Source: Mycolicibacterium neoaurum VKM Ac-1815D
Lineage (GTDB): Bacteria; Actinomycetota; Actinomycetes; Mycobacteriales; Mycobacteriaceae
Direction: 5' to 3'
DNA length: 64,000 nt
NCBI RefSeq assembly: GCF_000317305.3
Contig: NC_023036.2
Span: 5,332,001 to 5,396,000, forward strand
Shown here: piece by piece, positions 7,815-15,601 of the stretch
Layout of the letters: each line of letters begins with the position of its first letter
How positions within the stretch are numbered: position 1 is the stretch's first letter
Translations under genes and position numbers: made by a program
The notes under the pieces: model-generated
Told to the model about the DNA's origin: nothing
Seen by the model: only the letters and a program-made list of their open reading frames with translations
The model's database searches: none

Positions 7815-8762
7815 ATGTCGCACCTGAAGAACACCGCCGCTATCGCCGCAGGCAGCCTGGTCGCCGGCATCGGTTACGCGTCGTTGATCGAGCGCAACGC
7901 GTTCGCTCTTCGGGAACTGACCATGCCGGTGCTCACCCCCGGGTCGACTCCGCTGCGGGTGCTGCACCTGTCGGATCTGCACATGCTGCCGCGTCAGCGG
8001 CGCAAGCAGGAGTGGCTGCGTGAGCTGGTGTCCTTGCAGCCGGACCTGGTGGTCAACACCGGCGACAACCTGTCCCACCAGAAGGCCGTACCGGCCGTGG
8101 TTCAGGCCCTCGGGGACCTGCTGTCGGTGCCGGGTGTCTTCGTCTTCGGCAGCAACGACTACTTCGCGCCGAAGCCGAAGAATCCGACCAACTACCTGTT
8201 CAACAAGAAGCGACGCATCCACGGGGATCCGCTGCCGTGGCAGGATCTGCGCGCGGCCTTCACCGAGCGCGGCTGGCTGGACATGACCCATGTCCGCCGC
8301 GAGTTCGAGGTGGCCGGCCTGCAGATCGCCGCCGCGGGCGTCGACGATCCCCATCTCAAGCGAGATCGCTACGACACCATCGCCGGACCTGCCAGCGCGA
8401 AGGCCAACCTCACGCTGGGGGTCACGCACTCGCCCGAACCGTGGGTGTTGGACCGTTTCGCCGCCGACGGGTATCAGCTGGTGCTCGCCGGACACACCCA
8501 CGGCGGGCAGCTGTGCCTGCCGTTCTACGGGGCGGTGGCCACCAACTGCGATCTGGACCGCTCACGGGCCAAGGGCGCGTCGCAGTGGGGTGCGGACATG
8601 AAGCTGCACGTCTCGGCCGGGCTCGGCACATCGCCGTACGCGCCGGTGCGGTTCTGCTGCCGCCCGGAGGCGACCCTGCTCACCTTGGTCGCCGCGCCGG
8701 CCAAGGGACCGGTCATCGGAAGCCGTGCCGGACAGGCACATCCGACCGCATCGGTACGGTGA
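7815..8762 (+). CDS. Membrane-anchored metallophosphoesterase (Rv3683 type)
   Basis: A 315-residue calcineurin-like phosphoesterase. Residues about 7-25 form a hydrophobic anchor. The metal-binding blocks appear in order: DLHM (about 54), TGDNLSHQ, GSNDY, THSPEP and GHTHGGQLCLP. The family includes YkuE-like enzymes that act on lipid or nucleotide phosphoesters; the substrate here is not known. It is collinear with Rv3683 behind ponA2 and overlaps the next gene by GTGA, so the two are translationally coupled. Confidence 0.88.
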   Translation: MSHLKNTAAIAAGSLVAGIGYASLIERNAFALRELTMPVLTPGSTPLRVLHLSDLHMLPRQRRKQEWLRELVSLQPDLVVNTGDNLSHQKAVPAVVQALGDLLSVPGVFVFGSNDYFAPKPKNPTNYLFNKKRRIHGDPLPWQDLRAAFTERGWLDMTHVRREFEVAGLQIAAAGVDDPHLKRDRYDTIAGPASAKANLTLGVTHSPEPWVLDRFAADGYQLVLAGHTHGGQLCLPFYGAVATNCDLDRSRAKGASQWGADMKLHVSAGLGTSPYAPVRFCCRPEATLLTLVAAPAKGPVIGSRAGQAHPTASVR

Positions 8763-9835
8763 GCGCCCGCGACTGGGTCGACAATGCGGTCCGGCTGATC
8801 GAGGCCGATGCCCATCGCAGCGCGGACACCCACCTGTTGCGCTATCCCCTGCCATCGGCGTGGGCGGACCGCTTCGATGTGTCGTTGTATCTCAAGGACG
8901 AGACGACCCACATCACCGGCAGCCTCAAACACCGGCTCGCACGTTCGCTGTTCCTGTACGCGCTGTGCAATGGCTGGATCGGTCCCGGCACCACCGTGAT
9001 CGAGGCCTCCTCGGGATCCACGGCGGTCTCCGAGGCGTACTTCGCGGCGATGCTGGGGCTGCCCTTCATCGCGGTCATGCCGAGTTCGACGAGTGCCGCC
9101 AAGGTTGCGTTGATCGAATCACAGGGCGGTCGTTGCCATTTCGTGGAGCGCTCGGCCCAGGTCTACGAGGAGGCCGAGCGGCTGGCCCGCGAGACCGGCG
9201 GCCACTATCTCGACCAGTTCACCAATGCCGAGCGGGCCACCGACTGGCGCGGGAACAACAACATCGCCGAATCGATCTTCGAGCAGATGGCCAGGGAGAC
9301 CCATCCCGTACCGGACTGGATCGTCGTCGGGGCGGGCACCGGGGGCACCAGCGCCACCATCGGGCGCTATCTGCGGTACCGGCGGCACCGCACTGCGCTG
9401 TGTGTCGTCGACCCGGAGAACTCGGCCTTCTTCCCGGCCTACGAGCAGGGCCGCCTCGATGTCGAGACCGGGGTGTCATCGCGGATCGAGGGAATCGGCC
9501 GGCCCCGGGTGGAGCCGTCGTTCATGCCGGGTGTGGTGGATCGGATGATGACCGTCCCCGACTGCGGATCGGTGGCCGCCGCCCATCACGTCAGCGCGGT
9601 GCTGGGCCGCCGGGTGGGGCCGTCGACCGGCACCAACGTGTGGGGCGCGTTCGCGCTGCTGGCCGAGATGATGGCGGCCGGGCGCAGCGGTTCGGTGGTG
9701 ACACTGCTCGCCGACAGCGGCGACCGGTACCGCGATACCTACTTCGACGCGGAGTGGCTGAGCAGCCAGGGGTTGGACTCCTCGACATCGGCGGCGAAGC
9801 TGGCCGAGTTCGAGTCCTCGGGGCGCTGGAACTGA
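8759..9835 (+). CDS. PLP-dependent cysteine synthase-family protein (Rv3684 type)
   Basis: A 358-residue fold-type II PLP enzyme. The Schiff-base lysine is K57 in TGSLKHR, the substrate loop is EASSGSTAVSE, and the PLP-phosphate glycine loop is GAGTGGTSATIG. It is related to CysK/CBS and to M. tuberculosis Rv3684. The asparagine-loop sequence differs from true O-acetylserine sulfhydrylases, so it may be a cysteine desulfhydrase or act on another amino acid. GTG at 8759 overlaps the phosphoesterase stop (GTGA). Confidence 0.87.
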   Translation: MSARDWVDNAVRLIEADAHRSADTHLLRYPLPSAWADRFDVSLYLKDETTHITGSLKHRLARSLFLYALCNGWIGPGTTVIEASSGSTAVSEAYFAAMLGLPFIAVMPSSTSAAKVALIESQGGRCHFVERSAQVYEEAERLARETGGHYLDQFTNAERATDWRGNNNIAESIFEQMARETHPVPDWIVVGAGTGGTSATIGRYLRYRRHRTALCVVDPENSAFFPAYEQGRLDVETGVSSRIEGIGRPRVEPSFMPGVVDRMMTVPDCGSVAAAHHVSAVLGRRVGPSTGTNVWGAFALLAEMMAAGRSGSVVTLLADSGDRYRDTYFDAEWLSSQGLDSSTSAAKLAEFESSGRWN

Positions 9836-9942
9836 TCCTCGGCCTCGTCGGCGCCGCGGACCGGTCCACGGCCGGACAGGTACAGCCACAACGCCGCGAC
9901 GCCGAAGAACGTGATGTAGACGAACGCTCCCAGGTCGGTCAT
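9739..9942 (-). CDS. Possible small membrane protein antisense to the PLP-enzyme 3' end
   Basis: A 67-residue frame starting at ATG 9942. Residues about 5-27 (GAFVYITFFGVAALWLYLSG) form a convincing single membrane helix followed by a short charged tail. Its last third overlaps the 3' end of the PLP-enzyme gene on the other strand by 97 bp. Only a weak purine stretch precedes the ATG. It could be a real small protein, since many mycobacterial small membrane proteins were missed, or chance. The rest of the 9836-10141 gap holds only the tRNA promoter region. Confidence 0.4.
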   Translation of the reverse strand: MTDLGAFVYITFFGVAALWLYLSGRGPVRGADEAEDQFQRPEDSNSASFAADVEESNPWLLSHSASK

Positions 9943-10096
9943 AACGGCCTCGTTTCTGTGTTCGGACGCCCCCGATGGTGTCCTTCGGGTGGTACAACGC
10001 CGGCGGGGCCTCGCTTGCTTCCCGGTGCCGGCTTCGGCCTGTGAGTGCCCCGTTCGGCACGCATCCGAAACCCCGCTCGCGGCCAGGGGAGGCCGT

Positions 10097-10127
10097 TTGG
10101 CTTTCCGGCTGTCCGGTGCGATACGCT
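10097..10127 (+). promoter_or_regulatory. Possible tRNA-Pro promoter
   Basis: TTGGCT at 10097-10102 and TACGCT at 10122-10127, 19 bp apart, lie just upstream of the tRNA at 10142. The spacing is slightly long, so this is tentative. Confidence 0.3.
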
Positions 10128-10141
10128 GTCGTGGCTTCACG

Positions 10142-10215
10142 CGGGGTGTGGCGCAGCTTGGTAGCGTGCTTCGTTCGGGACGAAGAGGTCGTGGGTTCGA
10201 ATCCCGCCACCCCGA
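10142..10215 (+). tRNA. tRNA-Pro, anticodon CGG
   Basis: A cloverleaf can be drawn by eye. The acceptor stem is CGGGGTG with CACCCCG, the D arm is GCGC-AGCTTGGTA-GCGT, the anticodon arm is CTTCG-TTCGGGA-CGAAG, and the T arm is GTGGG-TTCGAAT-CCCGC. The anticodon is CGG and the discriminator base is A. CCA is not encoded. The loop sequence is the one conserved in bacterial tRNA-Pro(CGG). A strong terminator follows 12 nt later. Confidence 0.97.
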
Positions 10216-10227
10216 CTCGCTGAGGTG

Positions 10228-10262
10228 GGCCCTGACCGGGAAATCGGTCAGGGCCTTTTTCA
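10228..10262 (+). terminator. Rho-independent terminator of the tRNA
   Basis: GGCCCTGACCG (10228-10238) and CGGTCAGGGCC (10245-10255) form a perfect 11-bp stem with a 6-nt loop. A T-run begins at 10256. It should end the tRNA transcript before the kinase gene. Confidence 0.92.
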
Positions 10263-10308
10263 TGCCACCCCGCTTTCATGCCACCCTGCAAAGGCATCCG
10301 CACGCGCA

Positions 10309-10314
10309 TACCCT
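10309..10314 (+). promoter_or_regulatory. -10-like element of the kinase gene
   Basis: TACCCT is followed by 6 nt and the GTG at 10321. No ribosome binding site is present, so the kinase mRNA probably begins at the start codon, downstream of the tRNA terminator. Confidence 0.4.
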
Positions 10315-10320
10315 TCGTCT

Positions 10321-11205
10321 GTGTTCCGCACCGGTGACATCATCGCCGGCGCCGAGCGCGCGGACGGGGTGTGTCGGCGCTACACCATCGACACGCTGCT
10401 CGGCCGGGGCTCCAGCGCCGATGTCTATCGCGCGCTCGGCCCGTCCGGACCTGTCGCACTGAAGGTGCTGCGCGCCGACCCTGCCGCCGCCGACCGCGCC
10501 CAGGAACGTTTTGCCAGAGAGTTCACGCTGGCCGCCACGCTCACCCACCCGCATATCGTCGCTGTGTACGAGATGGGCAAGCTGCCCACGGAGCCCTCGA
10601 CGCCGTGGATGGCGATGCAATACATCGACGGACCGGACTCCTCGGTGCTGGTCCCCGCGAGCACCACCGACCCGGACACCACCGCCGTGTTGCGCACCTG
10701 CAACCAGATCGCCGAAGCGCTGGACTACGCCCACTCGATGGACGTGTTGCACCGCGATGTCAAACCCACGAATGTCCTGCTCACCACCGACCGCCTCGAC
10801 GCCTATCTCAGCGATTTCGGCATCGCGCAGATCATCGACGAGGTGTCTGCCCTACCCCGCAACGGCCGCATCAGCGGATCGATATCCTACGCCGCGCCCG
10901 AGCTGCTCACCGGCGAACATCTCTCGCCCGCAACAGACTTGTACGCGTTCGCCGCCACGGTGCTCGAATGGCTCACCGGGTTGCCGCCGTACCCCCGACC
11001 CACGGCTTTCGCCATAACCTATGCGCACCTGAATGATTCACCACCCCGGTTGAGTGGCCGGCGCCGATGGCTGCCCCGCAGCCTCGATTCGGTGTTCGCC
11101 AAGGCGTTGGCGAAAAGTCCTGCAGCCCGCTATGACTCGTGCGCCGAGTTCGCCGGGATCGTCGTCCACACGTTGCGCGACATCCCGACCGGTGGTGGCA
11201 GTTAG
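10321..11205 (+). CDS. Soluble serine/threonine protein kinase
   Basis: A 294-residue Hanks-type kinase consisting of the catalytic domain only. It shows the glycine loop GRGSSADVY (29-36), the ATP lysine K48 in VALKVL, HRDVKPTN with catalytic D146, DFG with D165, and an APE-type YAAPELL. There is no membrane helix, PASTA or other sensor domain, unlike most mycobacterial Pkn proteins. The GTG at 10321 is chosen because longer frames would run through the tRNA terminator. Substrates cannot be read from the sequence. It stands alone between the tRNA and the permease. Confidence 0.88.
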   Translation: MFRTGDIIAGAERADGVCRRYTIDTLLGRGSSADVYRALGPSGPVALKVLRADPAAADRAQERFAREFTLAATLTHPHIVAVYEMGKLPTEPSTPWMAMQYIDGPDSSVLVPASTTDPDTTAVLRTCNQIAEALDYAHSMDVLHRDVKPTNVLLTTDRLDAYLSDFGIAQIIDEVSALPRNGRISGSISYAAPELLTGEHLSPATDLYAFAATVLEWLTGLPPYPRPTAFAITYAHLNDSPPRLSGRRRWLPRSLDSVFAKALAKSPAARYDSCAEFAGIVVHTLRDIPTGGGS

Positions 11206-11218
11206 CACAATGTTTACA

Positions 11219-11235
11219 CGCCGAAAGTTTCGGCG
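11219..11235 (+). terminator. Short hairpin after the kinase gene
   Basis: CGCCGAA-AGT-TTCGGCG forms a 7-bp stem 14 nt after the kinase stop. No T-run follows, so termination is only possible; it might instead be a binding site upstream of the permease promoter. Confidence 0.3.
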
Positions 11236-11239
11236 CCTG

Positions 11240-11270
11240 TTGACCGGGCATACGCTCTGGCCAGTACACC
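11240..11270 (+). promoter_or_regulatory. Possible permease promoter
   Basis: TTGACC at 11240-11245 and TACACC at 11265-11270, 19 bp apart, precede the permease start by about 50 nt. The -35 is good and the -10 is weak. Confidence 0.3.
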
Positions 11271-11316
11271 CCGCGCCCAACGGTGAGCGTCGAGACCGAT
11301 ACATCCAGGGAGCGAT

Positions 11317-12795
11317 ATGTCGACCGATGCCACGTATGACAATTCGGCACTGGCACATGAGGAGGAGGGGTATCACAAATCCCTCAAGCCACGCCAGATC
11401 CAGATGATCGCCATCGGTGGGGCCATCGGCACCGGTCTGTTCATGGGGGCCGGTAGCCGATTACATGACGCCGGACCAGGACTGTTCCTGGTGTACGCGT
11501 TCTGCGGCGTTTTCGTCTTCTTCATCATGAGGGCCCTCGGCGAGCTGGTACTGCATCGCCCCTCGTCGGGATCCTTCGTCTCCTACGCACGCGAGTTCTT
11601 CGGGGAGAAGACGGCGTATGTGACCGGCTGGTTGTACTTCTTCAACTGGGCCGCGACCGCCATCGTCGACGTGACAGCGGTCGCGCTCTACGTGCACTTC
11701 TGGGGCATGTTCGAGGCGATACCGCAGTGGCTCATCGCCCTGATCGCGTTGGGCATCGTGCTCACCATGAACATCATCTCGGTGAAACTGTTCGGCGAGA
11801 TGGAGTTCTGGGCGTCGATCATCAAGGTGGCGGCGCTGGTGACGTTCCTGGTCGTCGGGATAGTGTTCCTGGCCGGCCGTTTCGAAATCGAGGGATCAGC
11901 AACGGGTTTCAGTGTGATCAGCGATAACGGCGGATTACTGCCCACTGGGATGTTCTCCCTGGTGATCGTCACCTCCGGCGTCATCTTCGCCTATGCCGCA
12001 GTCGAATTGGTCGGCATCGCGGCCGGCGAAACCGAGGAGCCGGCCAAGGTGATGCCACGCGCCATCAACTCGGTGATCCTGCGTATCGCCGTGTTCTACG
12101 TCGGTTCGCTGATCCTGCTGGCCTTGCTGTTGCCGTACACCACCTATCGGGCCGGGGAAAGTCCGTTTGTCACCTTTTTCTCCAAGATCGGGGTGCCTGC
12201 CGCCGGCGGCATCATGAACCTCGTCGTGCTGACAGCGGCGATGTCCAGCCTCAATGCCGGCCTGTACTCCACCGGGCGCATCCTGCGCTCGATGGCCATG
12301 AATGGCTCCGCGCCGTCGTTCACCGGCGTCATGAATCGAAACGGTGTGCCATTCGGTGGTATCGCATTGACCGGCGCGCTCACCCTGCTCGGCGTGGTGC
12401 TCAACCTGTTCGTCCCCGCGGAGGCCTTCAACATCGCCCTCGATCTGTCCGCCTTGGGCATCATTTCGACGTGGGCGATGATCATGGCCTGCCAGATCCA
12501 ACTGTGGCGCTGGGAGCGCAAGGGCATTCTGACCCGACCGAAGTTCCGACTCCCGGGCACGCCGTACACCAGTTACGCGACGCTGGTCTTCCTCGCCGCG
12601 GTGACCGCGCTGATGTGTTACGAGAACATCTGGAATCTGATCGCCATCCTGGTGATCGGACCGATGCTGGTGGCGGGCTGGTACGCGGTGCGCAGCAAGG
12701 TGATGACCATGGCCCAGCAGCGTCTCGGGTACACCGGTGACTACCCGGTCGTCCCGCAACCCCCGATACCCGAACGCGGGCATGGGGGCCACTAG
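11317..12795 (+). CDS. ansP: L-asparagine permease (AnsP family)
   Basis: A 492-residue amino acid-polyamine-organocation transporter with about 12 membrane helices. The N-terminus has GYHKSLKPRQIQMIAIGGAI and GTGLFMGAG, the conserved substrate-site helix 1. ELVLHRPSSGSFVSYAREFFGEK and FAYAAVELVGIAAGETEEP match mycobacterial AnsP1/AnsP2 closely. It should import L-asparagine (possibly related amino acids) by proton symport as a nitrogen source. ATG at 11317 has AGGGAGCG about 5 nt upstream. It appears to be a single-gene transcription unit. Confidence 0.85.
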   Translation: MSTDATYDNSALAHEEEGYHKSLKPRQIQMIAIGGAIGTGLFMGAGSRLHDAGPGLFLVYAFCGVFVFFIMRALGELVLHRPSSGSFVSYAREFFGEKTAYVTGWLYFFNWAATAIVDVTAVALYVHFWGMFEAIPQWLIALIALGIVLTMNIISVKLFGEMEFWASIIKVAALVTFLVVGIVFLAGRFEIEGSATGFSVISDNGGLLPTGMFSLVIVTSGVIFAYAAVELVGIAAGETEEPAKVMPRAINSVILRIAVFYVGSLILLALLLPYTTYRAGESPFVTFFSKIGVPAAGGIMNLVVLTAAMSSLNAGLYSTGRILRSMAMNGSAPSFTGVMNRNGVPFGGIALTGALTLLGVVLNLFVPAEAFNIALDLSALGIISTWAMIMACQIQLWRWERKGILTRPKFRLPGTPYTSYATLVFLAAVTALMCYENIWNLIAILVIGPMLVAGWYAVRSKVMTMAQQRLGYTGDYPVVPQPPIPERGHGGH

Positions 12796-12828
12796 TCACG
12801 TGGTGGCCTGACGCACTCCCTCCGACTC

Positions 12829-12850
12829 CCAACCAAGCGGTTGGTACAGT
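12829..12850 (+). promoter_or_regulatory. Operator-like palindrome over the thioesterase promoter
   Basis: CCAACC-AAGC-GGTTGG (12829-12844) is a perfect 6+6 inverted repeat. It is followed directly by TACAGT (12845-12850), a -10 hexamer 6 nt before the second ATG (12857). The position suggests a TetR-type repressor site controlling a leaderless transcript. No regulator gene is adjacent, so the binding protein is unknown. Confidence 0.5.
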
Positions 12851-12856
12851 TCGATG

Positions 12857-13648
12857 ATGACCGAACCGAGTTGGATGGCGGCCCTCCTCGATTTCGACCG
12901 TGCCGGTGACCGCTTCCTGGCCCCGCAGCTGGGGGTGCCCGGTATGCGACTGTTCGGTGGTCTCATCGCCGCCCAGGCGCTCGGCGCGGCCGGGGCGACC
13001 GTCGATCCGGGCAAACATCCTCAGTCGCTGCACGCGTATTTCGTCCGCGGCGGGGAGTTCGGAGTCGATGTCGAACTGGAGGTCGAACGAACCCGCGACG
13101 GCCGGTCCTTCGATACCCGCCGGGTCACCGCACGCCAGCACGGCAAGGTCATCCTTGAGATGATCGCGTCCTTCCAGATTCCCGAGGACGGCGCCGACTG
13201 GCACCCGGCCAGGCCGCCGAGCGTGCCACTGGAATCCGCGATTGCGAAAACCCTGGACCTGGACTTCACCAACTGGCTGGAATTGCGCTGCGACCCCGCC
13301 GATACCACGCGATTCGTCCTGCCGCCCTTCTGGATTCGCAGCCGCAGCCCCATCGAGGACGATCCGCTGATCAGGGCATGCACCCTGACCTTCGTATCCG
13401 ATATCGGCCCGGTCCCGGCCGCCCGACCACCGGGGACGCCGTTCACGCCGGGCGAGGGCACCGGCTTCGCGACCAGCCTCGACCACTCCGTGTGGTTCCA
13501 CCGGCCGTTCGACCCCGACCGATGGCACCGCTACGAGATCGATTCACTGGGCAACAGTCACTCACGTGGATTGGTGGTCGGCGGGTTCTACGACACCGCG
13601 GGTGCCCTCATCGCCAACACCAGCCAACAGGCCTTGTGGCGGTTGTGA
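12857..13648 (+). CDS. Acyl-CoA thioesterase II (TesB family)
   Basis: A 263-residue double-hotdog thioesterase. The first hotdog has RLFGGLIAAQALGAAGATV and LHAYFVRGG; the second has the conserved DHSVWFHRPF and SRGLVVGGFYDTAGAL. TesB enzymes hydrolyse medium- to long-chain acyl-CoA to free acid and CoA in the cytosol. Two ATGs are adjacent in phase (12854 and 12857); the second lies 6 nt after a -10 hexamer and is preferred. The gene is not in an operon with its neighbours. Confidence 0.88.
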   Translation: MTEPSWMAALLDFDRAGDRFLAPQLGVPGMRLFGGLIAAQALGAAGATVDPGKHPQSLHAYFVRGGEFGVDVELEVERTRDGRSFDTRRVTARQHGKVILEMIASFQIPEDGADWHPARPPSVPLESAIAKTLDLDFTNWLELRCDPADTTRFVLPPFWIRSRSPIEDDPLIRACTLTFVSDIGPVPAARPPGTPFTPGEGTGFATSLDHSVWFHRPFDPDRWHRYEIDSLGNSHSRGLVVGGFYDTAGALIANTSQQALWRL

Positions 13649-13708
13649 GCAACGCCTCGGCACGTGCCGAGTCCGACACCTTGACCGTGCCGTCGACCGT
13701 CGAGAAAG

Positions 13709-13924
13709 ATGATCGTCGTGCTGAAGTTGCCGGAGAGTGAACAGATCGCAGCGGTAGAGGATCGCCTGGTCAAACAGTTCACGGATGTCCCCGCCGAGAC
13801 CGTCCGCACCACGGTTGCCGCAGCACATCAGCACTTCATCCAGAGCGCTGTCCGCGACTACATCGCCCTGCTCGTCGAGCGGCGCGCCTTCGCCGCACTG
13901 AAGTCCGCCGCACCCGCTTCCTGA
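13709..13924 (+). CDS. Three-helix-bundle dimerisation-domain protein
   Basis: A 71-residue, entirely helical protein. The pattern IAAVEDRLVKQFTDVPAETV .. VAAAHQHFIQSAVRDYIALLVERRA matches the small actinobacterial three-helix-bundle dimerisation domain, which is found alone or fused to regulators and arsenate reductases. GAGAAAG sits just before ATG 13709. It lies between the thioesterase and the MoxR island, 32 bp from the next gene. Role unknown. Confidence 0.7.
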   Translation: MIVVLKLPESEQIAAVEDRLVKQFTDVPAETVRTTVAAAHQHFIQSAVRDYIALLVERRAFAALKSAAPAS

Positions 13925-13956
13925 CACCGCCGGCCCGCCCAGGCAGGATGGTTCCC

Positions 13957-14997
13957 ATGACCGGCACCGCGGGCGGATACCAGCCGTACTACCCTGCGCC
14001 ACCTCAGTTCCATGCCTTCCAGCCCGGCATCATCCCGCTGCGACCGCTGAACCTCTCGGACATCTTCAACGGTGCGTTCGGCTACATCCGGGCGAACCCG
14101 AAAACCACACTCGGCCTCACCACCATCGTGGTGCTGGCATCCCAGCTGTTGTCCTTCGCACTGCAGGTGTGGCCGCTGGCGTCCGGTGGCGCTCTCGACC
14201 CCGCCGGCATCACCGGTCAGTACGACGATGCCGCGCTGCTGGCCGGGTCCGTCATCGGCAGCCTCGCCGGCGCGTTGGCGACCTGGATCGCCGCCATCCT
14301 GCTCAGCGGAATGCTCACCGTGATCATCGGTAGAGCGGTCTTCGGTGCGGGTATCACCGCGGGCGAGGCCTGGCAACGACTGCGCCCCCGACTGCTTCCG
14401 CTCCTCGGTGTCACGGCGCTGGAGACCCTCGGTGTCGGACTGCTGGTCGCGGCGGTCGCCGGCGTCATCGCCGTCGTCGCGATCGCCCTCAACGGCTGGA
14501 TCGCGTTGTTCGTCGGCATCCCGTTGGTCCTCGGCATGATCGTCGCGCTGGCCTTCGTGTTCACCAAACTCAGCTTCACGCCCACGCTGGTGGTGCTCGA
14601 GCGACTACCTGTCATCACGGCGATCGAGCGGTCATTCGCCCTGGTACGCCACGACTTCTGGCGGGTCTTCGGCATCCGCCTGCTGGCCATGCTGGTGGCC
14701 GGGATGATCGCCGGCGCGGTGTCCGTCCCGTTCACCATCGGCGGTCAGGTCCTCATCGGCATGGCCGGACCCGACGGTTCCGGGGCCATCTTCATCGGAC
14801 TGGTGCTGACGACGGTCGGCGCCGCGATCGGGCAGATCCTCACCGCGCCCTTCACCGCCGGTGTGGTGGTGTTGCAGTACACCGACCGGCGCATCCGCGC
14901 CGAGGCCTTCGACCTGGTGTTGCAGACCGGGGCCGGTTACGCCCCTGCCGCCCCGGACAACTCGACCGACCACCTCTGGCTGACCCGCCACCCCTGA
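13957..14997 (+). CDS. Multi-pass membrane protein opening the MoxR island (Rv3689 type)
   Basis: A 346-residue membrane protein. A Pro/Tyr-rich cytoplasmic N-terminus (about 30 residues) precedes RPLNLSDIFNGAFGYIRANP, the entry to a glycerophosphoryl-diester-phosphodiesterase-like membrane domain, and then roughly six hydrophobic helices. The ATG at 13957 has AGGATGG at a proper distance; the one at 13948 does not. It is the first of a same-strand run ending with the DUF58 gene, collinear with Rv3689-Rv3693. Function unknown; it probably supports the envelope role of the island. Confidence 0.75.
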   Translation: MTGTAGGYQPYYPAPPQFHAFQPGIIPLRPLNLSDIFNGAFGYIRANPKTTLGLTTIVVLASQLLSFALQVWPLASGGALDPAGITGQYDDAALLAGSVIGSLAGALATWIAAILLSGMLTVIIGRAVFGAGITAGEAWQRLRPRLLPLLGVTALETLGVGLLVAAVAGVIAVVAIALNGWIALFVGIPLVLGMIVALAFVFTKLSFTPTLVVLERLPVITAIERSFALVRHDFWRVFGIRLLAMLVAGMIAGAVSVPFTIGGQVLIGMAGPDGSGAIFIGLVLTTVGAAIGQILTAPFTAGVVVLQYTDRRIRAEAFDLVLQTGAGYAPAAPDNSTDHLWLTRHP

Positions 14998-15001
14998 CAC
15001 C

Positions 15002-15601
15002 GTGACCGGCCTGAACATCGACGGCGATGCCGCGCATGACGCCGCACAGCGCGAGCTCACCAAACCGATCTATCCCCGACCATCGCTGACCGACCGCCTG
15101 ACGGGCTGGATCGACGAGCTGCTCTACAAGGCCTTCACCAGCAGCGACTGGTTGCCCGGCGGCTGGATCACCCTGGCACTGTTCGTGATCCTGTCCATCG
15201 TCGCCATCATCGTCATCGTCCGGGTGGCCCGGCGGACCATGCGGTCGACAAGGGACGGCCACGACGCCGTGCTCACCGACCGCGCCCGCAGCGCCGCGCA
15301 CCATCGCCGGGCCGCCGAGGCCGCTGCCGCGCAAGGTGACTGGACATCGGCGATCCGCGACCGACTGCGTGCGGTGGCACGTGAGCTCGAAGAGAGCGGC
15401 ACCCTGGACCCCGTTCCTGGCCGCACCGCCACCGAACTGGCCGTCGCCGCCGGCGCCGTACGTCCCGAACTTCGGACCGAATTCTCCTCGGCGGCCGAGA
15501 CATTCAACGGAGTCAGTTACGGCGACCGGCCGGGCAGCGCCGAACAGTACCGCCAGATCGTCGAACTCGACGAGCACCTGCGCGAAGCCAGGACCCGATG
15601 A
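15002..15601 (+). CDS. DUF4129 membrane protein (Rv3690 type)
   Basis: A 199-residue protein with one membrane helix (about 53-76, WITLALFVILSIVAIIVIV). The cytoplasmic C-terminal DUF4129 domain contains AAAAQGDWTSAIRDRLRAVARELEE and PGRTATELA, the usual signature. DUF4129 proteins accompany MoxR, DUF58 and DUF4350 genes and often carry transglutaminase domains elsewhere. GTG at 15002 lies 4 bp after the previous stop, and the end overlaps the next start (ATGA). Confidence 0.82.
   Translation: MTGLNIDGDAAHDAAQRELTKPIYPRPSLTDRLTGWIDELLYKAFTSSDWLPGGWITLALFVILSIVAIIVIVRVARRTMRSTRDGHDAVLTDRARSAAHHRRAAEAAAAQGDWTSAIRDRLRAVARELEESGTLDPVPGRTATELAVAAGAVRPELRTEFSSAAETFNGVSYGDRPGSAEQYRQIVELDEHLREARTR

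Noticed and set aside
6159..8501. A very long minus-strand open frame (about 780 codons) opposite ponA2 and the phosphoesterase gene
   Set aside because: It is antisense to two well-identified proteins, has no start with a ribosome binding site, and is low-complexity Arg/Gly/His-rich, as expected from GC-rich frame bias.
10225..10320. Earlier start of the kinase gene at 10225
   Set aside because: That extension would be read through the tRNA terminator and has no kinase-like sequence; the GTG at 10321 with its -10 element fits better.
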